Positions 51,458 through 59,832 of a stretch of 64,000 bases of DNA are shown in pieces. Every line of letters begins with the position of its first letter. Position 1 is the stretch's first letter. Made by a program: the position numbers and the translations under genes. The notes beneath the pieces were generated by a model, which searched no databases, was not told the origin of the DNA, and was given only the letters and a program-made list of their open reading frames with translations. The DNA comes from Cyanobacteria bacterium FACHB-DQ100 (GTDB lineage Bacteria; Cyanobacteriota; Cyanobacteriia; Leptolyngbyales; Leptolyngbyaceae): the NCBI GenBank assembly GCA_014695195.1, contig JACJNW010000032.1:1-64000 (forward strand), in the 5' to 3' direction.

Positions 51458-52048
51458 CTAGCGTAAGATTGCTGCCCAAGTTGCACCCCCAACCACCCCA
51501 TCAACCGCTAACCCAAACTTCGCCTGTGCTGCTTTTACCGCTGCTTCAGTTCCAGCGCCAAACACCCCATCAACTTCTCCGTCATACATGCCGATCGCTC
51601 TCAATCGACTTTGTAATCCTTGTACTGCTTCACCTCTCGCACCCCGTCGCAAAATCGGAAACGCTCCCGTCGGTGCAGGCTCAGAACGAACCGGACGTGC
51701 TTCAGGAGTCCGAGGCGCTGGAGTCAGCGTCGTAGGCTCAGAAGTGGGAAACAAGCGGTTCCAGGTTTCATTCCCAACCACACCATCGGCTGTAATTCCC
51801 GCCGCCTGTTGAAAGCGTTTTACAGCTTGATCGGTGCTTTCTTCAAATGCACCATTGACTGAACCTGAAAAATATCCTAAAAGTTTCAAAGTGCTTTGTA
51901 GCTCAGTCACCGTTGCGCCTTGACTTCCAACTCGGAGAATCGGTCGAGTCTGCGTCCATCCAGGCACGATCGTACTCAGCACCAGCGCAATCGAAATGAT
52001 CAGCGATCGAACAGTCCGCATAGACAAGCGAGAATAAGGACGAATCAT
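51458..52048 (-). CDS. Exported protein with two peptidoglycan-binding domains
   Basis: A protein of about 196 residues with an N-terminal signal peptide (RSLIISIALVLS to PGWTQ) and two PG_binding_1 domains. The first runs ILRVGSQGATVTELQSTLK to DGVVGNETWNRLF and the second ILRRGARGEAVQGLQSRLR to DGVVGGATWAAIL, joined by a Pro/Thr-rich linker. There is no catalytic domain, so it probably binds cell-wall glycan. The start is uncertain: ATGs at 52078, 52048 and 52021 are all in frame and none has a clear ribosome site. Confidence 0.88.
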   Translation of the reverse strand: MIRPYSRLSMRTVRSLIISIALVLSTIVPGWTQTRPILRVGSQGATVTELQSTLKLLGYFSGSVNGAFEESTDQAVKRFQQAAGITADGVVGNETWNRLFPTSEPTTLTPAPRTPEARPVRSEPAPTGAFPILRRGARGEAVQGLQSRLRAIGMYDGEVDGVFGAGTEAAVKAAQAKFGLAVDGVVGGATWAAILR

Positions 52049-52149
52049 GAGACGCGATATCAGGGGGTAAGGTTGCATCGAACGGATTGAATCTGCCAAA
52101 AAACCAACCAAGTCAGCGAAGATTTTACACTAGGTTTCGAGAAATAATC

Positions 52150-52986
52150 ATGCAATCTGCCCTTCTCTATCGATTTCAAGCCGCAATGATGGGGGCGCTA
52201 ATCGGCGAAACGATCGCACTGCAATCGCTGAATCGGGTTCCTGCTCGTCGGTATTCGCTCGATCAGCTCATGCAGTTTTACGCGGAGTCTTTGATTACTC
52301 CGGAGCGAATCGAAACAGAAGACCATCCGATTTTTCGAGAGCCACTGACAACGGCGGAATCTGCGATCGCGCTTCTGCCTGTGTTCCTGTTCTTTCACGA
52401 AGACTTTCTGAAGCTGAGGCAGAATGCTCAGACTGTTCTGAGGCTATGGCAGAATTCTGCGGTGTCGGAGCTGGACTTACTGGCGATCGGATATACGTTC
52501 TCGCAAGCTTTACTCGAATCGCTCAATCCTCGCCGCTTTGTCACTTCGATGTTTGAAGTCTTGTTACCGCCGCCTGAAGGAGTTCCTAAGCTCCAGCGGC
52601 TTCAGCAGGTCGAAACGATGGTACAGCAGGGCATTGGACTTGAAGAGGCGACTCAGCTTATTTTGACGCTGAGTGATGCCACGCTGGGAGATGCTGCCGT
52701 TGCGTTAGCCTTGTATTGTTTTCTCAGCACGCCAGGAGACTTTCGCTTGTCGGTTCTGAGATCGCTACAAATCGGGTATCGGACTCCAACGGTTGCCGCA
52801 CTCACTGGGGCACTTTCTGGAGCGTATAACAGCACGATCGGGCTTCCGTCCGAATGGCGCATGAGTGTTCCACAACAAGCTGAAATTCAGCAATTGTCTC
52901 AACAATTGTTAGCCAGTTGGTCAGGAATGTATGTGGTTAGACCGAGGAATTTTGCAGTTGCGGCTCCTCAAGTGATACGGCGTTAA
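52150..52986 (+). CDS. Degenerate ADP-ribosylglycohydrolase-like protein
   Basis: A 278-residue helical protein related to the DraG/ADP-ribosylglycohydrolase fold. The N-terminal RFQAAMMGALIGETIAL corresponds to the usual RFxGxLxGxAxGDALG. The C-terminal ALYCFLSTPGDFRLSVLRSL and TVAALTGALSGAYNSTIGLP match the family end. The metal-binding aspartates are missing: the GDALG Asp is Glu, and the GGDTDT-type motif reads IGYRTPT. It is therefore probably not an active hydrolase. The ATG at 52150 matches the domain start. Its stop overlaps that of the convergent NYN gene by four bases. Confidence 0.7.
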   Translation: MQSALLYRFQAAMMGALIGETIALQSLNRVPARRYSLDQLMQFYAESLITPERIETEDHPIFREPLTTAESAIALLPVFLFFHEDFLKLRQNAQTVLRLWQNSAVSELDLLAIGYTFSQALLESLNPRRFVTSMFEVLLPPPEGVPKLQRLQQVETMVQQGIGLEEATQLILTLSDATLGDAAVALALYCFLSTPGDFRLSVLRSLQIGYRTPTVAALTGALSGAYNSTIGLPSEWRMSVPQQAEIQQLSQQLLASWSGMYVVRPRNFAVAAPQVIRR

Positions 52987-53726
52987 CTTGCTTTTTTCTT
53001 AGATTTTTTGCTATTTGCGGTGAGGCTAACAATATTCACATTCTCAGCTACAGGATGAACTAGCCATTCCTTTTTGATTAGCTCCAGTTTGACAACAGAA
53101 TTCGCATTCTCAACAAACTTAAGAAACTTGCCATACCCTAACTTGCTGTGATCAAATGTTGGATCTTGTTTCAGCATTTCTGCTTTGAGTAAGGGGAGCG
53201 TTGTTGGTGTTTGAAGACTGGAAAGTGCTTGCCTTAATAATTTGAGTGCTTGGACTTGAGGATCAATTGCTGTTTCCGAAGTTTTATCTGCGTCGATGTA
53301 GATAAAGCGATCGCAACAATTTTGCACCGTTCGACTCAGAACCGATTCTCGACCAATTCCGATCGTTCTCTTACCGAGTGATTTCAACCGCCGAAACAAT
53401 GGCGAAAAGTCAGCATCGCTGGTTGCCAGCACAAACCAAGAAATATCGGGCGATCGTGCAGTCATCTCCATGACATCTACAACCATCTGAATATCAGCAG
53501 CATTTTTGCCTTTAACGGGATGGTAAACGTGAACAAGTTCAAAGCCCAAGTTAATCAGATCCTCTTGGCGACCACTGATCGCTGCATTACTAAAGTCACC
53601 ATAGGCTCGTTGAATCATCACCTGTCCGAGTGCATTCGCTTGTTGCAGCAAAATGCTTCCACCTTCTGACTTCAACCATCCGGATAGATTCTCAACATCT
53701 AGGAAAATTGCGACTTTGTTTGACAT
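52983..53726 (-). CDS. NYN-domain (LabA-like) putative RNase with OST-HTH-like C-terminus
   Basis: A 247-residue protein. Residues 1-150 form a NYN/PIN-like nuclease domain with the acidic residues in IFLDVENL, KNAADIQMVVDV and ATSDADFSPLFRRL that bind metal in this family. Residues about 165-235 resemble an OST-HTH/LOTUS RNA-binding domain (LKAEMLKQDPTF, YGKFLKFVEN). A Lys-rich tail ends it. Cyanobacterial relatives include LabA, a circadian-output factor, but also many uncharacterised proteins, so I give no symbol. The ATG at 53726 begins just before the domain. It is divergent from the GTPase gene. Confidence 0.85.
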   Translation of the reverse strand: MSNKVAIFLDVENLSGWLKSEGGSILLQQANALGQVMIQRAYGDFSNAAISGRQEDLINLGFELVHVYHPVKGKNAADIQMVVDVMEMTARSPDISWFVLATSDADFSPLFRRLKSLGKRTIGIGRESVLSRTVQNCCDRFIYIDADKTSETAIDPQVQALKLLRQALSSLQTPTTLPLLKAEMLKQDPTFDHSKLGYGKFLKFVENANSVVKLELIKKEWLVHPVAENVNIVSLTANSKKSKKKAS

Positions 53727-53865
53727 TAGGACATTAGTTAGGGGAAGTTTCGCTCTGAATGCCTTTATCATTCCCATCCGAAGCGCGAAATTGTACGGGT
53801 GTCTTTCCGCCGAGTTTTGCAAATTTGATCGAGAATAGAAATCGATGCCGTTGGTCTAGATTGCC

Positions 53866-55275
53866 TTGAGTCAAGCCCCTTCTAATCGCCCGAATCCCCA
53901 GGACACTCACCTCAATCGAGCGCGGGCAAGTTTGCGCCAAGCGTTTACCAATTATTCTCAGTTTTTGCGATCGACCAAAGATCCGCAACTTGAATCTGCA
54001 TTAAAGACGGAACTCGAAACGATCTCAAGCAATTTGAAGAAGCTCGATCAGTACGTGCTGAGAATTGCGGTGTTTGGCTTGGTGAGTCGCGGAAAATCGG
54101 CAATTTTGAATGCGCTGATTGGAGAAAAGGTGTTTGAAACAGGTCCTCTAAACGGCGTGACGCAGGCTCCCAGCCTGGTTACTTGGTCGCCAAGTGGTGG
54201 GTTTGTGTCTGAAGGACGATCGATCGTGCCAGAGTCTTCGAGCAAGATTCGCATCGAATTGATCGATACACCGGGACTTGATGAAATTGACGGACAAGCG
54301 CGGGCAGAAATGGCGCAAGAAGTTGCCCGACAAGCGGATTTAATTTTGTTTGTGATTTCTGGAGATATGACGCGGACTGAATACAAAGCGCTCTGTGATC
54401 TCAGACAAGCACAAAAGCCGCTAATTCTAGTGTTTAACAAAGTTGACCTTTATCCGGATCAATCGCGCCAAGATATCTATCTCAATCTGCAAAGCTTGGG
54501 GGCTAGAACAGGAAATAGCGATCGCTTAGAGCAGCTTTTAACTTCAGATGAGATTGTCATGGTTGCGGCGGAACCCGCACCGCTGCAAATGCGCGTGGAA
54601 TATCCAGACGGGCGAGTGAGCTATGAATGGGAAAGCCCACCTCCGCAAATTGAGGAATTGAAAGCGAAGATTCTGACGATTCTGAATCGAGAAGGTCGAT
54701 CGCTCTTGGCGCTCAATGCGTTGACTCAAGCTAGAGTCGCAGAAGAAGAAATCGCGGCGAAAGTGATGGAACTGCGAAACGCCGAAGCTGAAGCCTTAAT
54801 CTGGAAGTTTACCCGCTACAAAGCGATCGCCATTGCACTCAACCCGATCGCGTTTCTCGATCTCATTGGTGGCGCAGTTTCAGATTTAGCAATGATCCAA
54901 GCTTTAGCAAATCTCTATGGCTTGCCGATGACGCGCTATGAGGCAGGAAAGCTATTAAATACAATCCTGCTCAGTTCAGGAACATTGCTGCTCGGTGAGA
55001 TTGGTAGCGGAGTTTTACTAGGAATGGGCAAAAGTGCAGCAGCTTTAGCGACCGGAGTAGATGGCAGTGCAGGATTCTCGGCATTCGCGGGAACGGCTGC
55101 TGTTCAAGCAGGCATTGCAGGATATGGGTCGTACTCGGTTGGACGAGCAGCGCAAGTTTACCTGGAAAATGGCTGCACCTGGGGCGCACAGGGCGCTAAC
55201 ACGGTGATTCGCGAAATATTGAATCAAGTGGATGCCAAAACGATTATTTATCGATTGCGGCAGGAACTTTTGTAA
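53866..55275 (+). CDS. Era/dynamin-like GTPase with C-terminal membrane-associated domain
   Basis: A 469-residue protein. After an N-terminal helix, the GTPase domain (about 65-260) shows G1 VFGLVSRGKSAI, a G2 threonine in GVTQAPS, G3 IDTPGLDE and G4 VFNKVDLYP. The C-terminal part (about 300-469) is a DUF697-type hydrophobic region (IALNPIAFLDLIGGAVSD) with Gly/Ala-rich segments, suggesting membrane association. The only start before the P-loop is TTG at 53866, as no in-frame ATG precedes it. The function of this widespread cyanobacterial family is unknown; membrane remodelling is a guess. Confidence 0.85.
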   Translation: MSQAPSNRPNPQDTHLNRARASLRQAFTNYSQFLRSTKDPQLESALKTELETISSNLKKLDQYVLRIAVFGLVSRGKSAILNALIGEKVFETGPLNGVTQAPSLVTWSPSGGFVSEGRSIVPESSSKIRIELIDTPGLDEIDGQARAEMAQEVARQADLILFVISGDMTRTEYKALCDLRQAQKPLILVFNKVDLYPDQSRQDIYLNLQSLGARTGNSDRLEQLLTSDEIVMVAAEPAPLQMRVEYPDGRVSYEWESPPPQIEELKAKILTILNREGRSLLALNALTQARVAEEEIAAKVMELRNAEAEALIWKFTRYKAIAIALNPIAFLDLIGGAVSDLAMIQALANLYGLPMTRYEAGKLLNTILLSSGTLLLGEIGSGVLLGMGKSAAALATGVDGSAGFSAFAGTAAVQAGIAGYGSYSVGRAAQVYLENGCTWGAQGANTVIREILNQVDAKTIIYRLRQELL

Positions 55276-55406
55276 TATCTGTAATACTTGTAGTATTATA
55301 AAAATCTTGAAGAAGTTGAGCAGCGTCCTGTCTCAATTTCCGTTGGCGCTTGGAATTTTTTGAATGTTGTCGGGGCGATCAACCCTCAGCCACACTGGGA
55401 GGATGT

Positions 55407-57224
55407 ATGGCTAAATTTTTAGACATTCTCAAATACTTTCGCAACTACTGGAAGATTTCAATTTTCAGTATTGCGATGATGAGTTTGTTCGAGATTATTG
55501 ACTTATTTGTGCCTTATACGATCGGGCAAATTTTGAATGTCCTGTCGGGGCAGCCGCTCGATCGTGTCTTACAAAGCCTGATCAATTCAACTGCACAAAT
55601 CAGCCGAGTTGAAGTTAATCAATCCTTTACGCTATCGGTGTTATTGGTGCTAATCGCGATCGTGTCTGTGGTGCGTGCGCCGATTCAGCCGTGGTTAGGT
55701 GCCTGGTTTGCTTGGGATACTGCATTTCGGGCGCGTCGTGATAATGCTGGGGAATCGTTAAAAAAGGTATTGACTTTACCATTAGAGTTCTACGACGAGA
55801 ACAATGCTGGACGGATTGCAGCGCGTGTCGCAAAAGGATTGTCAAATCATACTTGGATCTATCCGGATATGATTTCGCAACTGTTCCCGAAGCTTTTACG
55901 GGTGATTGGAATTGTTGCAGTGATTTGGTTTATCGAATGGCGCATCGCGATTTTACTGCTCGTTTCGTTTATTGGTATTCTCGCGTTTAACTTAGTAGGG
56001 CTGAAAGAGCTTTCTGACCAAGAAGAACGCTTAGATAAATACATGGAGGATACTGAAAGCCGCACTTCTGAGATTATCACCAATATTAAGACGGTGAAAG
56101 CCTTTGCAACCGAAACTTCAGAGCTGAAGCGCCAGCAGCAGAGACTTGATCGAGAGTTCAAAGTGCTGGACTATCGCATTCACAAAGGCTATGTAATGCT
56201 GATGATGTATGAGCGCACGATCGTTCAGACTTGTGTGTTCATCTTGTTTGCTTTAGCAGTCTGTGCCACAGCACAGGGCAAGATCTCGATCGGTCACTTT
56301 ACAACGACTTTCACAATATCAAGTATGGCGTATGCGGAAGTACAACCGATTAGTCAATTTGCTGAGTTCTTTGCGCGGCGCTATGGTTCAATGGTGCGCT
56401 TTCACGAGTTTATGAAGCTTCCGGTTGGTATGGATGCTAGCAGTCTCGCACCCCATCCTGAAGCGGTACCGAAGTATCAGTTCACCGGGAAAGTTGAATT
56501 CTCTAATCTGCGGTTTGGTTACAATGTCGATCGACCCGTTCTCAAAAACATCAACTTACTCATCGAACCATATCAAACGGTGGCATTAGTCGGTCGATCG
56601 GGGTCAGGAAAATCAACGCTTGTCAAGCTTCTGTTCCGCTACTTTGAGCCGAATCAGGGCAAGATCTTGATCGATGGTCAAGACATTCGACGGTTGGATA
56701 TTAGTGGCTATCGGAAGCGATTAGCCATTGTTCACCAAGAGGTTGATATCTTCAATGGCACATTGCTCGATAACCTGACCTATGGCAATCCCAACGCCAC
56801 AATGGAGCAAGTCCGCGAAGCCTGTCGTATTGCTCAGGCAGAAGACTTTATCCAACAGATGTCAGCCGGATATGCGACGATCGTTGGTGAACGGGGGGTT
56901 CGACTCTCCGGAGGACAAAGACAGCGAATCGGGATTGCTAGAGCTTTGATTGTTGATCCGGATGTGCTGATCTTTGATGAAGCAACTTCAAGCTTGGACT
57001 ATGAATCAGAGCGATCGATTCAGTTAGCAATGCGATCGATTCTGGGAACGAGAACATTGATCATCATTGCTCACCGACTGAGTACGGTGCGTGAAGCAGA
57101 CAAAATTGTGGTGTTAGACCAAGGCAACATTGTTGAGGTTGGCAGCCACGAAGAACTGCTACAACAAGGCGGACTCTATCAACGCTTGCACTCGCTTCAG
57201 GAAACTGGCGAATTGTTAGCTTAA
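55407..57224 (+). CDS. ABC exporter, fused membrane-ATPase half-transporter
   Basis: A 605-residue type IV (MsbA-like) half-transporter that would work as a dimer. The N-terminal 330 residues hold six membrane helices; the C-terminal ATPase has Walker A GRSGSGKST, Q-loop IVHQEVDIF, signature RLSGGQRQR, Walker B VLIFDEATSSLD and switch His in IIAHRLST. The start at 55407 has GGGAGG four bases upstream; the frame is open 19 codons further back, without support. The substrate is unknown; lipids, glycolipids and drugs are all carried by relatives. A shared hairpin terminator follows. Confidence 0.92.
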   Translation: MAKFLDILKYFRNYWKISIFSIAMMSLFEIIDLFVPYTIGQILNVLSGQPLDRVLQSLINSTAQISRVEVNQSFTLSVLLVLIAIVSVVRAPIQPWLGAWFAWDTAFRARRDNAGESLKKVLTLPLEFYDENNAGRIAARVAKGLSNHTWIYPDMISQLFPKLLRVIGIVAVIWFIEWRIAILLLVSFIGILAFNLVGLKELSDQEERLDKYMEDTESRTSEIITNIKTVKAFATETSELKRQQQRLDREFKVLDYRIHKGYVMLMMYERTIVQTCVFILFALAVCATAQGKISIGHFTTTFTISSMAYAEVQPISQFAEFFARRYGSMVRFHEFMKLPVGMDASSLAPHPEAVPKYQFTGKVEFSNLRFGYNVDRPVLKNINLLIEPYQTVALVGRSGSGKSTLVKLLFRYFEPNQGKILIDGQDIRRLDISGYRKRLAIVHQEVDIFNGTLLDNLTYGNPNATMEQVREACRIAQAEDFIQQMSAGYATIVGERGVRLSGGQRQRIGIARALIVDPDVLIFDEATSSLDYESERSIQLAMRSILGTRTLIIIAHRLSTVREADKIVVLDQGNIVEVGSHEELLQQGGLYQRLHSLQETGELLA

Positions 57225-57232
57225 TTCTACAT

Positions 57233-57261
57233 AGCATGGGAAGTAAAAGCTTTCCCATGCT
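57233..57261. terminator. Bidirectional hairpin after the ABC exporter
   Basis: AGCATGGGAA (57233-57242) pairs with TTCCCATGCT (57252-57261), a ten-bp stem with a nine-base loop, followed by TGTTT on the plus strand. It lies between convergent genes and probably serves both. Confidence 0.75.
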
Positions 57262-57264
57262 TGT

Positions 57265-57615
57265 TTAAACTGCATTTCGTTTTTGCCTTAATTGTTGCAT
57301 CCAAGCTTTTGTTCCATAGATTCCTTGCAGCAGAGCGGGGACGGTTAGATCTACATCTAGTGCCTCCCAATGCAAGCCAATCCCAGAAGGAGTAATTTCA
57401 ATGGTTGCTAAATCCTCTTCAGAAGCATCAGCCAATCCCTGTGCAAGTTCATGAGGAAACATAAAAGTTGAGCCGTCTTTTAGATGAATGACGACTTGAC
57501 CAGAAGCACGATCGTAATAGGCAGAAGCAGCACGCGGCTCTGTGGCATCTACGAGAATTGCTCGATCGTAGGCACGATCAAGCTGTGCTTCTAAAGCTGC
57601 ATCAAGGTTCTCCAT
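57265..57615 (-). CDS. DUF2442 family protein
   Basis: A 116-residue protein of the DUF2442 type, seen in VIHLKDGSTFMFPHELAQGL, EDLATIEITPSGIGLHWEAL and DLTVPALLQGIYG. DUF2442 genes often sit right after DUF4160 genes in what are thought to be toxin-antitoxin-like or mobile gene pairs; the function is unproven. Here only a fragment resembling a DUF4160 end lies upstream. The C-terminus has a basic tail, MQQLRQKRNAV. GGAGAG is about nine bases before the ATG. Confidence 0.78.
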   Translation of the reverse strand: MENLDAALEAQLDRAYDRAILVDATEPRAASAYYDRASGQVVIHLKDGSTFMFPHELAQGLADASEEDLATIEITPSGIGLHWEALDVDLTVPALLQGIYGTKAWMQQLRQKRNAV

Positions 57616-57633
57616 GAATTTCTCTCCAAGCTT

Positions 57634-57747
57634 CTAACAAATTCGCTCTGATAGGAAATCACCAGTTTGGGAGGGTAGATGGTCATCTAAATAAATCACC
57701 ACTCGCAATCCATCTTTTCTATGACCGTTGTCATTCACCGCTCTCAC
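57634..57747 (-). pseudogene. Possible remnant of a DUF4160-type gene
   Basis: A 37-codon frame opening with GTG and reading KDGLRVVIYLDDHLPSQTGD in its middle. DUF4160 proteins, the usual upstream partner of DUF2442, have a core such as RVVIYxNDHxPxHxH. Here the pattern is present up to HLP, but the conserved histidine region is replaced and the frame ends 19 bases before the DUF2442 start. No upstream part survives, because the glycosyltransferase gene ends at 57756. I infer a decayed partner gene; chance similarity is possible. Confidence 0.3.
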
Positions 57748-57755
57748 AGTAATTA

Positions 57756-58841
57756 TTACAATGAGCGTAGATACTCCACGACCGATCGCGCAATGGTTAA
57801 ATTTCCATCTTTAGCGAGCTTTTCTGTTTTACGCGGTGCGTTCATTGATTGAGTGATACCTTTCCAATCACCGTTAAAAAACTCATCGGTTGACCAAATT
57901 TGATGCGTTGCATAGTTCTGAATCCCTTCGAGCAACACTGGAGACTCAGCAAAACCCTCACGGGTAACAGTTGTAACCGGAATTTCGTAGCGGCAAGCCT
58001 CGGAAAAAGTGCTATATCCCGGTTTTGTGAGTAGACGACCACACACAGGCATGAGATCAATCGGGCGATAAAAGCGATCGTCTACTTTGATTAGATTCGG
58101 GAAGTCTGGAGCGTTTAGATCAAAACAAAGAAATCTGTAATCGGGATAGCGCATCACGTTTTCGTAGGGAATGCGATCGAGTCCCAATCCGCCAAATGTT
58201 GCCAAAATAATGTTTTCTTTCGGAGTTTCAGTTAGATCAAATTTCTCTAAAATCTCTGCGGCATCGAATCGGGGATCAACTCCGGTCAAGCCCACATCTG
58301 TAATGTGAGAAAACGCGCTCATGGATTCATGAAAGGGCATTCTGAACAATCGATCGCACTGAGCAAAACATTCCCCAATCCAATCTGCAACCTCAATAAA
58401 TTCGCCGCCCCAATCGCGATAGATAAAGTCCCACCCAAAGTTACTCATCATCCAGCCCGGAACGCCTGCTGCTTTGGCGATCGGAGCCGCTAACGGTGGA
58501 ATATCTCCCAACACTAAGCCAACTCGATTTTGACGAATAAAATTGGCCTCGCTAGCAATGATCGATCGCTGTTGTTGCTGAATCTGACGGAGTTTCTCTA
58601 AGGTTGCCGCTTTATCCATGGTGAGACTATCCCCTTGAATCACACCCACATCAAAGGCGCGGGGACGATGGATAAAATCTCCTGGAATATAAGCTTCCAG
58701 CAGCGATCGCGGAGCCGTGGTCACAAGGATTAATACAATCTCAGGATCGAGCCGCTGAATTTCAGCCGCGATCGAGGCTGCCCGGGTGGCATGACCAAAG
58801 CCATGATTGGTAATCGCAAGATAGAGAATTGGTTGAGGCAT
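57756..58841 (-). CDS. GT-B-like glycosyltransferase (MurG/UGT-related)
   Basis: A 361-residue cytosolic protein with the two-domain look of GT-B glycosyltransferases. The N-terminal ITNHGFGHATRAASIAAEI is the nucleotide-loop and acceptor region. ILATFGGLGLDRI opens the second domain, and LLTKPGYSTFSEACRYEIP is the sugar-nucleotide-binding region. The donor and acceptor are unknown. There is no signal or membrane helix. The gene stands alone between a possible DUF4160 fragment and the protease gene, with an interspersed repeat upstream. Confidence 0.8.
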   Translation of the reverse strand: MPQPILYLAITNHGFGHATRAASIAAEIQRLDPEIVLILVTTAPRSLLEAYIPGDFIHRPRAFDVGVIQGDSLTMDKAATLEKLRQIQQQQRSIIASEANFIRQNRVGLVLGDIPPLAAPIAKAAGVPGWMMSNFGWDFIYRDWGGEFIEVADWIGECFAQCDRLFRMPFHESMSAFSHITDVGLTGVDPRFDAAEILEKFDLTETPKENIILATFGGLGLDRIPYENVMRYPDYRFLCFDLNAPDFPNLIKVDDRFYRPIDLMPVCGRLLTKPGYSTFSEACRYEIPVTTVTREGFAESPVLLEGIQNYATHQIWSTDEFFNGDWKGITQSMNAPRKTEKLAKDGNLTIARSVVEYLRSL

Positions 58842-58980
58842 GGCATCTCGAAGAAACGATCAGAAAACAAGCTTAAGCGATTGAGGCAAAAATTGTACGG
58901 CTTATCTTCTGATGCGTCGCAGAACTGTTGTGAAGTCGGGAGCCGGGTGTCGCTTCCTTTTCAGCCCCCTACTCCCACTT

Positions 58981-59015
58981 CTTTTAGCGGTCACAACTCA
59001 AACAGGATCGTTATA
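58981..59015 (-). repeat. Short 3'-flank repeat, copy 3
   Basis: On the minus strand this begins TATAACGATCCTGTTTGAG directly after the protease stop codon and continues TTGTGACC then GCTAAAAG. It matches copy 1 at 31 of 35 bases. Further sequence to about 58928 (AAGTGGGAGTAGGGGGCTG and onward) may belong to the same element. Confidence 0.75.
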
Positions 59016-59801
59016 TTAACGCGCTGTCAAATTTGCGATCGGAGCCGAGACAATTCCTTGAGCGATCTGCTGGGCGCGATTGATCGGAATTGCAAATCCA
59101 ATGCCTTGAGTCCCCCGAATAATCGCTGTATTAATGCCAATAACCTGCCCGTTCTGGTTAAGCAATGGGCCACCAGAATTGCCCGGATTGATCGCAGCAT
59201 CGGTTTGGATATAGCCTTGACCATTCGGCGCTCCAAACGATCGCCCCGATCGCTCAGTGCCACTGATAATGCCAACCGTGACAGTATTATCCAATCCAAG
59301 TGGATTACCAATCGCGATCGCCCATTCTCCGGGACGCAGTTGATTAGAATTTCCCAAAGGAACTGTAGGCAAATTGTTTGCTTGGATTTTCACCACGGCA
59401 ACATCAGCCTGACGATCTTCTCCGACGACGCGCCCTTCAAACTGTCGTCCATCTTTCAGCGTGACGGTGACTCGATTAGCTCGATCGACCACATGAGCAT
59501 TGGTCAAAATTAATCCATCCGATCGCGTAATAAATCCTGAACCCACTCCGCGTACAACTCGCTCATTAGAGAAATTACCTCCTGCCGTGCGTGATGAATT
59601 AATCCGAACGACTGCCGCACCTGTACGATCGACCGCGTTTGAGACGAAGTTGGCATCAGGAGATGTAGATTGAGCTACTACGGGCTGTAGATCCACAATT
59701 CGAGCGGGGGCAAAGTGAGTCGTTGCGACCGCTGCGATCGCGGCGATCGCGCCAAATGAAACTAGCGAAATTGAAGTGATTGATTTTTTCAAAGCCATCA
59801 T
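59016..59801 (-). CDS. HtrA/Deg-type serine protease lacking the PDZ domain
   Basis: A 261-residue exported trypsin-like protease. The N-terminus has a hydrophobic signal or anchor (about 8-32). The catalytic triad of the HtrA family is present: His in LTNAHVVDR, Asp in [10 protein letters not shown] and Ser in [10 protein letters not shown]. Cyanobacterial HhoA/HhoB/HtrA proteins are about 390-450 residues with a C-terminal PDZ domain. This one stops at [11 protein letters not shown] plus 14 residues, where the linker to PDZ should begin. The stop is followed immediately by an interspersed repeat. It may be a truncated but active protease. It is 31 bases behind the M28 peptidase gene. Confidence 0.9.
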   Translation of the reverse strand: MMALKKSITSISLVSFGAIAAIAAVATTHFAPARIVDLQPVVAQSTSPDANFVSNAVDRTGAAVVRINSSRTAGGNFSNERVVRGVGSGFITRSDGLILTNAHVVDRANRVTVTLKDGRQFEGRVVGEDRQADVAVVKIQANNLPTVPLGNSNQLRPGEWAIAIGNPLGLDNTVTVGIISGTERSGRSFGAPNGQGYIQTDAAINPGNSGGPLLNQNGQVIGINTAIIRGTQGIGFAIPINRAQQIAQGIVSAPIANLTAR

Positions 59802-59832
59802 AGTGATTAGAAATTCCTTGATTGAAATTGAA

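Noticed and set aside
52087-52149. Upstream extension of the ADP-ribosylglycohydrolase-like gene from TTG at 52087
   Set aside because: The extra 21 residues are basic and unrelated to the domain start, which begins right after the ATG at 52150.
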